From the NCBI RefSeq assembly GCF_963678635.1, contig NC_087063.1:74671617-74735616 (forward strand): a DNA stretch of 64,000 nt. Reading direction: 5' to 3'. Below, piece by piece: positions 1 through 11,800 of this stretch. Each line of letters starts with the position of its first letter. Positions within the stretch are counted from its first letter, which is position 1. Under the pieces are notes generated by a model. The model was not told the DNA's origin, did not search any database, and saw only the letters and a program-made list of their open reading frames with translations. The position numbers and the translations under genes are program-made. The stretch is from Symsagittifera roscoffensis. Lineage: Eukaryota; Xenacoelomorpha; Acoela; Convolutidae.

Positions 1-715
1 TATTGCATATTCGTATGCTTCCTGTGGTGTTCTTGTTTCCGCTAACAATTCCTCGGCAGTTTTTGCATTGTTCATGTGCGCTGTGAACATACCACGAACC
101 CATTCATCTTCTTTGTCCTCACTGTCTGCACGAAAGGCTAGTTCCACCAGATCCGCGTGGAATTTTTCCAGTGTTCCGTTTTTTCTTCGTTCACGGCTGA
201 TAAAACTGTATCTTTCGAATGCTAATTCTTTGTGTGATAAAAATGACTTCCAGCACTTGTTTTAATTCTCTTGTCGTTGTCGTTTGTATATTTAACCCTG
301 GTCGTTTTTGTTGGACTTGTCGTTGTCCTTCCATGCTTAGGCATAGGAATAAATAGCTTCGTACTCTCGCATCCGCTTCGTCCCAGATTACTGAGTTGCA
401 CATAACACCCTTGTCTCTTGCTTTTTGGCATCTATTTTCCCAATCTACGTTCTTCTCTTGGTTTCTAACCTCTCTGTTTCTCCGTTGTGCATGGGTTTCT
501 CCTTGTATTTCGACCTCTAAGATTGGTTCCGTTGGCAGTGTAATTTCATGTTTTTCACGTAGCAAATTTTGGATCACTATTCCTTCTTTTGCGAATACTG
601 CAAGTTCTACAATTGCGGCCCATTTGCTCCATTCCAGTGGGGGCTCCGATGATGCTTTTTCCCAAAATGAATTAAAGCTGAGTGGGTTTTTTGTAGATCC
701 TGCTGGCTGAGCCAT
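1..715 (-). mobile_element. Ty3/gypsy-type gag remnant, truncated by window edge and frameshifted
   Basis: Read on the minus strand, an open frame starts with Met at 715 and runs about 160 residues to near 220. From there the readable coding continues in another frame to base 1, where it is still open. The N-terminal part is rich in Trp, Glu, Arg and Gln (for example WSKWAAIVELAVFAKEG) and the C-terminal part has the look of a retrotransposon capsid (for example FHADLVELAFRAD). No zinc knuckle, protease or RT lies inside the window; these would be to the left. The frame change near 215-225 suggests a decayed copy. Assignment to Ty3/gypsy is by resemblance to gag proteins of invertebrate elements, not a search. 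Confidence 0.72.
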
Positions 716-929
716 GTCATACCCTGAGGTATGCTAAATGTTTTTATCGAATTCGAATGGATTGGCGAGCTAATTGTGAGTGAGGCTGAGCGCATAAATA
801 AGACCCTTGGTTCGTAAACTCTTTATTCATGTTCTAACGGTATAATCTAAACTCTTCGTTAGGTTTACCTTCAAGGTCAATTGACCAGCTCAACAAAGTG
901 AGCTTAACAATATAATATGTATTTACATA
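716..929. other. Region upstream of the gag remnant; possible leader/LTR, not resolved
   Basis: This stretch precedes the gag start on the minus strand, where an untranslated leader and 5' LTR would be expected. I could not identify LTR ends, a primer binding site or a matching second LTR, so it stays unassigned. Confidence 0.25.
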
Positions 930-2030
930 GTACTTTGCCAATCCGGCCGGATGACAGGTACTCTCAGGAGTTGTAACTTGCAAATTTTGCGTCCAAATGC
1001 GACTGCTTGAAAAATGCTCTTAGTTTCCGAGATGTGACGATTGTTAGGTCATTTTTTTAAATTAAAATGTTGAAAGAGTTCAGATATGAAGAGTTTCACA
1101 AATTTTGAAGTGCTCATCTCTATAGCGAAGCAATGTGAGGGTACTACCAGGGTTTGCGAGTTTTGCCTTCAAATTTGAATGCTCAAATCCTTGTACTTTT
1201 TGAGATATGACGTGTTTTATGATTTTTTTTTATTTTTCTGAAAATTTTTATTTTGAAAAATTCAAGAGGTTTGCTTTTGCCATCCTTGTAGTTGGGTTCT
1301 GTGCGGATACTCTCAGGAGTTCTAAGATGCAAATTTTGCGTCCAATTGCGATTGCTCAAATGCTCTTACTTCCCAGGATGTGACATTTCTTAGGTCATTT
1401 AAAAAAATGTTCAAAGAATTCAGATCTGAAAAGTTTCACAAATTTGAGCCGCCAAATGTGACTGCTCAAATCCTTGCAGTTTTCAAGAAATGATGTTTTG
1501 TTGTGATTTTTTTCAAAAATTTTTTACAGAAAACTAATTTGAAAACTATTTTTTTTATTTGAAATTCCTAACCCTGTAGTTGGAGGCTGCTATAGTACTC
1601 TCAGGGTTTGTGAATCTTATGTCCAAGTTTTATCCCTCAAATTTTTGTAGTTTTTGGGAAATGACGTTTTCTATGGTTTTTTCGAAGAATTTTTTTTTTG
1701 GAAAACTAAATTAGAAGTTTCTCAAAAATTGATTTTTTCCAACGCTGTAGTTGGGTATTGTGAGATTACCCCCGAGAGCTGCAAATCTTGAGTCCAAATG
1801 CGGCTGCTCAATTGCTGTTAATTTCCGAGATGTGACATTTTTTATATATTTTTCAAGTTTTTCAAAGAACTTGGATATAAAAAAGGTAGATTAAATATAA
1901 ATTTTGAATAAAGAAAAACTTGAATATAAAAATTTTTACAAAACTTGAAATTACCATTCCTCTAATTGCGTGCTGTAAGAGTACACTCAAAGGATGCATA
2001 TACTTTTTTTGTCCAATATGTGCGGTTTTT
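930..2030. repeat. Array of diverged tandem repeats, about 110-210 bp apart (array 1)
   Basis: A recognisable core recurs near 988, 1160, 1340, 1451, 1618, 1790 and 2010: a segment like ACTCTCAGGAGTT, then 'gcaaattttgcgtccaaat' variants, 'gctcaaat', and a 'gagatgtgac' segment followed by T-rich and A-rich tracts. Copies have diverged by substitutions and indels. The same repeat family forms a second array at about 8.79-9.79 kb. No coding capacity is seen. Confidence 0.7.
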
Positions 2031-3889
2031 TATGGGTTGTCAAAAATTAGAAGCACCGGAGGTGCGTTACGCGCTTGTCAACTTGGTTTGGTATTGAACA
2101 AATGGACCGAAAGGGTGGGGAGTGGGATACGCTAGAAGAGCCGATTGTGTATTGTTATTGTATGTTAAGAGAGACGTTGGAATATTTTTCGATTGATCTA
2201 AAAAAAATTCTGTTAAAAGTTGCTAGTTAGAAAAATACCTTCTAGTATTTGGTTGGGGTGGAGAACGTTCTTTTGGTCAATGTGGGGGAGATGTCCACAT
2301 AGGCCGAAAGTACGAAGTGCCCGGTGTTGTTAATGACATTTTGTGAATCATGTTGTTAATCATGTAATCCCAAATGTGTGGAAGTGTTTTGAAATTAGAA
2401 TTGATTCATGTAAAGTGTGTTAAGAAGCGATGTGTGTTATCTCTTCAATAATCTGTCTGAAGAACATCATTTAACCAGTGTGAAAAAGAAGTCTCCAAAA
2501 CATGGCCTTTTACATACTCGCCTTGTAAGTGTTTCCCTCTTTGGGCATATAATTTTGTCCATCCAGAGGCGAGAGAGTATCCATCAAGGGAACCCTTGGT
2601 CCCACTCTCAACCTTGGCTTCACCTTCACTTCTACATCCGATTCACTGTAGCGACGACTTTTATCCTCTTGTCTAGGTCCATTTAATTAAATTAGAGCTT
2701 GAACAGAATCTTAGTTATAGGATTAAATCAATGATTGAGCAATTTTTGTCGTAAATGACGTATATGTCAATTTAGAAAAATGTTAGTCAATTTTTAGTCG
2801 AGCTGTATTTTTTTGTAAAAAGTACTGATTGTATTTTTCAAAAAGTACTGTAGTGTGCTAAACTTTGGCGAAGTAGAGCTAATCGGTCGACTAGAAAAAA
2901 GTTACAAACGTTTCAAGTGTTTCGTCCTTGCCGAATCTATTTATGTACTTCTGTTTTGAACTTATGTGATAGTCAAATTTAGATTCAGTTAGAAGGTTTT
3001 GTTTCGAAAAAAAACCACGTGTTTAATTTATTTGAGGTCAAACTGGTCTCGGCAGATATTATTGATTTTAAAAATCCGATAATTTTGCGTTTGCCCTGCC
3101 CCCAAATTTGAATTTTGAAGTTATTTTAACGAATTATGCAATGAAATTTTGGATGGCAAATAAATAAACAAAACTGAACACATTTGTGACAAAAGATGTT
3201 ACTTCATAATTTTGACAAAAAAATAGCACATACCCTTAATAGCATTTAAAAGTATTATGACAATGAAAAACTGGTTATGTCATTGGTGGGTATGTCTCGG
3301 AAAGAGCTCATATTTAAACAGACGTTACCCTCCTCCCAGTCTGTATCCAGGGTGGTTTTGATCCATTTTAAGTCCGAAGTAATTGATACTTGGCAGCCTG
3401 TAAATTAAGTACGGTATGTTTGATTTTTGACTTCGTTGCTCCATTGCGTGTTACAGATGTGATTTCTCCTAATTTCTTGACCTTCACAAAATTGGAAAGA
3501 TTCGAATTAGCAATTAGATAACTTTTGTTTTATTAAAAGCTCTTGCTTTGAGATACAAATTAAGAAATAAACGTGCCTGAAAGGTTATTGAATCTCCTTG
3601 AGAATGATTAAGATAAGAGGCTACTGGCCTTGTAATCTAAATGTCCAAAGTGAACCAAATTTCCAAATTTTGATTTTTTTTTCACTTATTTTTATGCAAG
3701 ATCGTAACAGGGAGTTGTTCTATCAGATCATTAGTATTACTTATAATAATATAATAGTATTTTTTATGGCGTTCTCTCAAGTGATGGTTTTGTAATAGAC
3801 CTAAAATTTTTTCTATATTAAGTTGTATGATAACCTCACTTGAAAATAAATTGTTTTTATTATTAGCCTAATTTGGCCCTTTTCTGGTT
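2031..3889. other. Intergenic region upstream of TYW3, no gene recognised
   Basis: Open frames here (the longest is 2417-2686, 89 codons) have no recognisable motif. The last few hundred bases should hold the TYW3 promoter and a 5' untranslated exon, but I cannot place them. Confidence 0.5.
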
Positions 3890-3900
3890 TCAGTTTAAAT

Positions 3901-4578
3901 ATGAGTGCACTTGAAAATGATGATAAAATAAAGAGCACCGCAGATCTACAGTTTTTGAAGCTGAAGACTGCGAAGTTGTCTTCAGTTGACCTTTCTAAAA
4001 AGGGATCAATTGATGAACCTATTCGACCTTTGATACGAAAACTTAACAATTTGCAGGACTATTTCTCTCTCAGCTCGTGTAGTGGTCGCGTTATGATAGC
4101 AAGTAAAGAGCGAAATAACGATAAACAGAACATATCTTGGCATGCTAATTTGCACCACTGTCCTAGTTATGACGAATTGAAAAATAATTTAAAAGGTCAA
4201 AATACGATTCTGAAGTATGAGCCATTTGTGCTGCACGTTCAGTGTAAAGATTTCATGGCAGCAAAACCGCTGCTGAGTCACGCTTTGCAAAGCGGATTCA
4301 GAAATTCGGGGTTAATTCCTGCTAAACAAGGAAGGTATGTTCTCGGAGTTCGAAGTACGCTAACGCTCGAGCTACCGGTTACAAATGAAAACGGAGAAAT
4401 TTTAGTCAGTGAAACATATATTGAGATTTTGCAGAAAACGATTGAGTCAAAGTTTGCTCAAAATGATATCTACATCAAGCGTTTTGAAGAGAGCATCGAC
4501 AAAATGGTCGAAAACAAAAAAGAAAACCGGGAAACGTTAATTGATTTGGAAAATCTCAACACTTCTAGCTCCGGTTAA
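3901..4578 (+). CDS. TYW3: tRNA wybutosine-synthesizing protein 3 (TYW3), yW-86 N4-methyltransferase
   Basis: TYW3 carries out the SAM-dependent N4-methylation step (yW-86 to yW-72) in making wybutosine at position 37, next to the anticodon of tRNA-Phe. The 225-codon frame matches the family along its whole length: LSKKGSIDEPI (31-41), the SSCSGR signature (58-63), KYEPFVLHVQC (105-115), GFRNSG (132-137) and VRST (150-153), followed by a helical charged C-terminus. Vertebrate proteins are slightly longer because of an extended acidic tail that is missing here. The coding part is a single exon. A pyrimidine tract ending in CAG at 3891-3893 sits 7 bp before the ATG and looks like a splice acceptor, so a 5' untranslated exon probably lies upstream. 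The gene converges on the receptor gene, whose stop codon lies 79 bp downstream. Confidence 0.96.
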   Translation: MSALENDDKIKSTADLQFLKLKTAKLSSVDLSKKGSIDEPIRPLIRKLNNLQDYFSLSSCSGRVMIASKERNNDKQNISWHANLHHCPSYDELKNNLKGQNTILKYEPFVLHVQCKDFMAAKPLLSHALQSGFRNSGLIPAKQGRYVLGVRSTLTLELPVTNENGEILVSETYIEILQKTIESKFAQNDIYIKRFEESIDKMVENKKENRETLIDLENLNTSSSG

Positions 4579-4657
4579 TTTAAAAAGAAGAAGCTTTATA
4601 ATTATAATGTATTCAATTTGAAGTCGCTTTTTGACGTTTTGCGTCCAATTTTGGTTA

Positions 4658-5813
4658 TCAAATTGGTTTTTCTTCCACAGAAACACATGAGTATCGTTCA
4701 TATTCATCTTGTAAAGCCAAAGGAACGCTGAAGTTTTTCCGTCGAATATACTTTTCTCTATCATCTATCGAAGACGAATCCTCGTTTGTATCTTGAGAAG
4801 CTACTTTCGAGATTCTGACAGCGGGAATCCTAGTCCTCGGACCCGAATTTACAGGCGGAGTCTCAATGATTGCAGTCAACACTTCCTCGTCGTTTTCAAT
4901 TGTAGTAGCCAAGGTGACGAGACTCGTTTCGGTCGGAAGTTTCACGACTTCGCCCATCTTTTTGAAAATCAGAACCCGATGGCCTTCGGGGCTTTCAGCT
5001 CGCAGAAAGATATCCGACAACTCGCTCGAATCGGGCATCTCAACTCGTTTCAGCTGCGAAAAGTTTAGATGTCGGCTCAGCGAAGTTTCCTGATATCGCA
5101 CGCGTTGTGGTTCGGGTGCGACCCACCCGCCGATGCTCCGTGTTTCGGAATCTTGACGCTGGCCGAAATATTTTGGATCTTGTACGAAGTATTGCAGACA
5201 TTTTTTAATAGAAACACGTGTTGTTTTGTTCATATAGCCGAATAAAATTGGGCTAATTGATACACTCAATCCGTATAGAATCAAAATTAGTTTTGAGTTT
5301 ATTGCGATTAAATTGATTCTCGATATGTAAAAAGGTATCATGAAAATGTCGAAGAAAATAATTAAAACTATGCTTGACTTTCTGATTTTGTTGAGATTTC
5401 GGCGAGATTGGGCGATGTGATTTGAAGATAGAAAATTGAATTCACTGTCTTCGTGATCTGAAATTTTACTTTGACTTAGTTTCCTGGAGTTCAAACGTCG
5501 ATCATAAATCAGAGTGGCCAAAATTATTAATATGAAACTGGAGTTGAGGGTTAAAATCGGTAGGATAACAGCGACTATTTTGACAGACTGTTCAGTGGTT
5601 TTGTTGTTGATTTCGTCTAAGTTAGCTGCACAGTTGAGTAGGTTTGGATCGTAGTGGTATGGTTTGTAGTCTGGCTGTTGTTTGTCTTCTGGTTGTAGCA
5701 TCCAAAGGAGACTGGTAGATAGTGATGTTATGCATATGATAGTGGTTGTGACGAGGGAGGTTGCTTTGGTCACGAGGTGCGAGTGAATTATTGGGAATAG
5801 AATGGCGAGTAGC
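4658..5813 (-). CDS. GPCR exon 4 (TM4-TM7 and long cytoplasmic tail)
   Basis: The acceptor ATTTTCAG at 5814-5821 is followed by codons completing the Arg of LDR and then LLAILFP. The exon carries TM4 to TM7 and ends in a hydrophilic tail with many Glu, Ser and Arg residues. The third intracellular loop is about 40 residues and also charged. The stop codon is at 4658-4660. Confidence 0.9.
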
Positions 5814-8800
5814 CTGAAAATGGAAAATCATTTCACGTTTATATAAAAAAAAACAAAGCGAGCACATCCAACGTAGATTAAATTGGTGAAATTGTCAAAA
5901 AAATAATCAGAGGTAATTGTTGAAAGAAAATTGATCTGAATTTTGCAAAGTAGGAGTAAAGAAATGTTTGGTATCGCATCAAATGACAATTTTTGTTGCT
6001 TGGGTAGGTTCAAAATGTCGTTTTTTACTTTTTTAAATTTCTGCCGAACTATTTTTCAATCAATTTAGTGCGAAGTATACATTATTTTGTCCGTGAATCC
6101 CTCTTGAATACAACGGGCATGAATTTACAGGAAAGAAAGTAGGCTTAAGGCTCTACATTTCAAATACCAGCAATTGCTTCAGCTTAAATGTTATTTTAAA
6201 AGGGAAGATGTGACTCGTTGGCTGATTTTTCGCTCACCTGTCGAGCGCCATGAGAGTGGCGAGGGAGAGTGTGATGAGTTGACAGGTGGAGCTGATGGTA
6301 GCCTGAGAGAGACAGAGTGACTCACTGAATTCCCACTTGTCTCCCCCACTCCACACACACACCAACACACTTAGTGGCATACTCATCATCGTCAACACTA
6401 TACAAATAAACAGACCAAACTATCCAACGGTTACATGACACAAAATCTTGAATCAATGGGCCCCCATTCTTGATTATCCCCCGAGCGAGGATCCCAATTG
6501 CCGATGAAATAGGATCCCATATCGACCAGAAGACAACAAATTTTCATAACAATGAAATATAAGAATTTATCAGTAGTGTAATATGATAACTATAATAAAA
6601 CATAGCCAACAGACAGTTGGAAAAGAGCCAATGAACGAAAGTAAACAGAAAAAATCTAACTATTTTTTTTGAACTTGAGAATTTCAAAGAAAAAAAGTAG
6701 ATGGCCTTGAAGCTCTTATAATTACTAGAACTATTTTTTGTTGACATTTTTTTGATAAAATCAACCCAATTTGAGAAAACTGGGTTAAACAGGAAAGTTT
6801 TTAATTTGCTGGGAAATCTGCAAATAAAATTCCACTCTCGGAACTAGAATTCGATCACGTTTTTCATGATTTTTACATTTTTGCTGTTCGATAGTTGCGT
6901 TTGCCTTCCTTTTAAAAACGAAGTGAACTGAACATAAAAAGAAATCATTAGGCTAACCGCAAAAAAAAAATAAATTTTACCCTGTAGAAATGTTGAGACT
7001 TTTCCTGAAAAAATAATCGAAAAAAGTCACCACTACCTATATAAGAATCTGAACTACGTTCATCGACTAATTGGGGTTTCAATTTACGTATGTCTGAGAG
7101 TTGCCAACACATTGCAACGTAAATAATGTTTTTTTTGTGATGCCTTTTTCACCTTACATCTGTTGAAGCGCGTATGCTTTAACGATACAGTTTTACCCTT
7201 GCTTTAAACTTTTTTTCAAAAAGTGTATAGTTTTTGTGATTATCTTTCAATGTGTGTTCCATGTTTATCTTTCCCCGAACTATATTTGCTCCGGATTTTG
7301 ATCTTAGCTAGATAAAAATACATTTTTTTTCTTCTAATCTGCTGTGATACTGCATACTTAATATTTTAAAGAAATTAAAGATTATACAAAGTGACTATTC
7401 ATTTTGTCTTTTTAAAATCAAAATATAGAGAGTTCACAAGTATGCTACCAGCTTCTGTTCAGATGTTTATTGAAGGCTAAAATTCAAAAAAAAAATGTTT
7501 TTTTTTGTTTTTTAAAACTGCATTCACTGTTCGAGGTACATCGTCTTGAGTTGACAGTAATTTTTCAAAAAACTTACTGACAAATAAGTCTATCCCTGTT
7601 ATAGAGTGTTTTTTGCAAATCTGTTGTTTCATTTAGTTCCATAAATTTCAGATATTACTGGAGATTGTGATTGTGAGACTCAGTCTTCCAAAATTTGCTG
7701 AAAAAGTTCGTCCAGATTAAATAGTTATTGAGTTTTTCACAATCGCAATTTTTGATCGAATTAAAATATCTGTCGTTCACAGAAATTTTACGGCATTTCT
7801 CCAAAAAGTCTCTATCCATAGATTCGAATACTTTCAATTTTTTTATTTCAATATTCTGTGTAAACTATGATTTTTAAGTTTTTTTTATGTGTTTTAGTTT
7901 AACATTTAAAGTGATATTCTGTAAAAATCTTTTAATTTGACTTTTTTTTTAAAAAATAAAATTGTAAATTTCCTATTTATTTTCCCACCTCCAGTCCGGA
8001 TAATTTAAATCAACTCTGTTTATTGTTGTTTTTGTTCCGTCTTTCGAAGAAAGTGAGGAATAATTATATTCTGGTGGTTTTTTTAAACTCTGGTCCTCGG
8101 GGGATCAATCTCTTGATCGGCAAGAACCCAACCGGGTGTGCACACCATTATAATAACGTGTCACGAGTCTAAATTGCTCGTTTTATAACTTACACTTGGC
8201 GAATTATCCCTCACTACAAAACCGTAAGTGGATTAAGGCAGCTAATTGGTTTTCATTCCATGCACGAATCAATTTATACTGCTTTAGTTTGAATGTATCA
8301 CACACAAATTTTATTACTTTGAGCCAAAAATTCATAATTTTGCCAATGTTTAATTTAGTAAAAGCTTTTCGAGACCAAATAAATGGTAGTCGGAACATTC
8401 GGGATCTACTGTCTATCTATCTATCTACCAATTATTTGATTAGTTTTTCTGGTCGCATGTGTTTAGGAAATCTTGTTAAAGATTTTTCAACGTTTTAGTT
8501 TGCATGTTTAACGAAAGAGTTTTTGCAAGTTTGAGCTATATCGTATATTGCAATGCATCAGAAAATCTTTCGCTTTTCGATTATATGAATGATGAACCAA
8601 TTGTAAAGATGTATTTATATTTGGCCGATTCATTGCAAGTTTTAAAATAATTACCCAAGTCGACCTTTTAAAATCTGTTGGAGCGCAAATGCTTCATCTC
8701 TACAATTTTACTTATTTGTAACGCAAAATTTCAATGCTTCTCTGCCACTGTTCATGTCGCCAAATCTAATATTCTCAACCCTATGAAGCGCAACTGTCAA

Positions 8801-11800
8801 TCTGGGTACAGTCAGGGGTTGCAAGTTTGGATTCCAAATTTTACGTCTCATCCTTTTGGCTTCCGAGATATGGCGTTTTTTTATATATTTTTTTTTTCAA
8901 AAAATTAAGATTCAAAAAACGAAGAAACTTTCAATCCTATGGTGGTGCGCTATCAAGGTACCTTTCGTAATTGCAAAGCCGGCCTCCAAATTTTACTGCT
9001 CAAATCGTTCTAGCTATTAAGTTATGGCGTTTTTATGATTTTTTTAAAAAAAAAATTCGCAAAAGTTGTACATGTAAAAAGCTAACAGAACTTGAAAATC
9101 TCAAAGCTATTGTGGGGTGCTCTCAGGGTACACTATGGAGTTGCAATTTTTCGCTCTAAATAGAGCTGCTCAATTTTGGCGGAATGCTATCAGTATACAC
9201 CCAGATGTTGCAAATCTGGCCATCCAATTTTGCTGTTCAAATCGTTCTGGTTATCGAGATATGGCGTTTTTCTTGATTTTTTCATCGCTTTTCAAAGAAT
9301 TTGAAAAAAAAATAACAGAAATTGAAATTATACACCATCTGGCGGAGCGCTCTCAGGATACTTTATAGATTTGCATTTGTGCCCTCGCAATATGACTGCT
9401 CAAATTCTTTTGGTTATTGAGATACATCGTTTTCTATAGTTTCAAATTGTTCAAAAAAGTTAAATTTGAAAAATAAACAAAAAGAGTTTGAAATTCTCAA
9501 CCTTCTGGTGGGGTGCTTTCAGGGTGCACTCGGCCTTCAAAAATGGCTTTCAAGTATCACTGATCGAAACCTTTTAAGAACAGAGAAAGAGCGTATTTTA
9601 AGTTTTTTTAAATATTTTTTCTTCAAAAAAACATTGGATTTTAAAAACTAAAAAAAGTTGAAATTTTCAACCATGTTTTGTGGTGCCGCCAGTGAGCTCC
9701 TAGGGGTTACAAGTTTGCCTTCTATTTGAACTTCTCAATTTTATTTGAATTTTCAGCAAATTAAAGAGTTTTTTCAAGTTAAAAAAAATGTGAAAGGTGT
9801 GTGTATGCTTTCGGCTTTTTAGGGTTTTTTTTTAGTTTAAAGCTTCACAAATCTGATAAATGTTTGTGAGATATGACCATTTGGGTGAAAAATAACCTAT
9901 AAGATGACCTAAAAATGTTCAATAAATGAAATAGAAAACCCCGTTGAAGGGGTCAAATTTAGATTTACGGTTGCATTCATTGTTTTTGTTTTTTGTCAAC
10001 ATTTTAGGAAGCTCTTTTCACGTTCAACATTCGATTTGAAGCATCGTTGGTGCGAGCAATGCGCTAGTCTGTATAATACTCTATAGTTGGGAGTCAATCG
10101 CTAGTTTATATTAAACAAAGGTTCATTAACAAGCTTTTAGTCAAGTTTAAAAACAAAACGTTACCAACGATTCGTGAAAGACAATTTTCTGAAATTTCAA
10201 ATTTTTAAGACATGAAACAGTAACTTACGCGCAGATAAACCATTTTTTGTACACTATGTTCTGATGCGATTGTCCGAAACTGTGTTTTTCTTTTCAATGC
10301 AAAGAGGTTTTGTAGGATATGCACCTGTTTACAAGACAAAATTGACGATACACTTTGATTTAAAAACCCTTTTTAAAAAAACTCTAAAAGCTTATTATGC
10401 TTCGGGTTACGCATTTCAGATATATTGCCATCAGTTATCTCCCAGCATAGAATTAATCGACCAGTTAATGTCATGTCTTCCGGTGGTATTAGGTTCGAGA
10501 CTGAGTCTTCTATTGAGGAGCGGCAGAAACAGACACAGGAGGAGTGGGAGCGAGTGAGGAAGGAATCTGACCCCCTTCTAGCACCAGAAGTGGAAGTGTG
10601 CAACAAGTCGCTCTTCGAACAACTCCAGGTAAATTAGTCTCTGTCTCACTACTTTGTTAAGATTTGATCAAAGTTGCGTTGCCAAAAATGATGTCTAAAA
10701 AATTGCGCCAAAAGACGGCATTTTAAACCATAAATCGAAAAGATATAGCGTGAAGCAATGTTTTTTCTTAAAGCAAAAATATTTCTGATGGACACGACAC
10801 AGGCGCATGTGAAGAAGCCATGTGAAGCCATTTTTCTAGGCCCCCTATGTTGCAAAAGTTCTCCCTATTTTCGCTCCCCTGTGAAATATAAATTAATTAA
10901 TTGCGCTTTAACAGCTGGTAAAAATGACTTTTTTAAAAAGTGCAAAAATATAGAATTTTTGGAAAAAATGACATCTGATTTGAGGGCGGAAGCCGGTCTA
11001 CTGCTTTAACTTTCCTATTTGTAGATGTCCGTGTGTTTAACCAAAACTGATGTTGTGGTTTTAGGAGAACAGAGGTAAACGAGACGAAGAATTCGAAGAG
11101 AGTCGCAAGTTCAAAAACCACTTTAGAGGTCTGGAAGAAGAAGAGACCACATTTCTGAGCGAAGTCGAAGTTCAATCTAGAAAACAAAGATCGAATCTGG
11201 ACTCAGAACTGAAATCACTCATTGAGCAGAACAAAAATGTTGTTATCGAGAACTTGGCGGAGCCTGTAATTGAAACACCAGTGGTTAGTTTTTCAACTCA
11301 GAAGTTAGGGAAAAAAGACGAAACGAAAGCGGCAGGATTGAAAAGTTTGGTTGTTAAAAAGAGATTGACAAGCGATCTATCGAGTTTGGTCAAACCGAAG
11401 TTTCAAAAATTTGAAGAAACCGTAGAAAAAACGTCAAGCAATCAATTCACCGATCAAGAAAAAGATCTCCTTTCGGAAAAAGACCGAAAAACAGAATGTT
11501 TGAAATCTGAATCGGACGTGAAAGTTGAAGAAAGTGAAAAGGTTACAAAAAGGGGCGATGTTATAGTAACTGCGGGATTGAGTGCGTTGGCTTCATATGT
11601 TGGCAGTGATTCGGATATTTCAGATTCTGATTAATTTTCATCAACAAATCTCTAGTTAAATTGTTAACATGATTACACTGGTTCTGTTCAGTCTGCAATT
11701 TCAAATGTTTATATCGCTTAAAAATATCTGCTCAAATCAAAATTGGAGTTTTTGTGTTCTGTCTAAAAATGACGAATCCGAATAACGAAATCCTTTCTTG

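Noticed and set aside
396-710. Plus-strand frame of 104 codons
   Set aside because: Antisense shadow of the gag remnant at 1-715.
3813-4049. Minus-strand frame of 78 codons
   Set aside because: It overlaps the TYW3 start, which is supported by strong family similarity.
4793-5093. Plus-strand frames of 75-91 codons
   Set aside because: They are antisense shadows of the GPCR tail exon, which has the matching protein features and splice sites.
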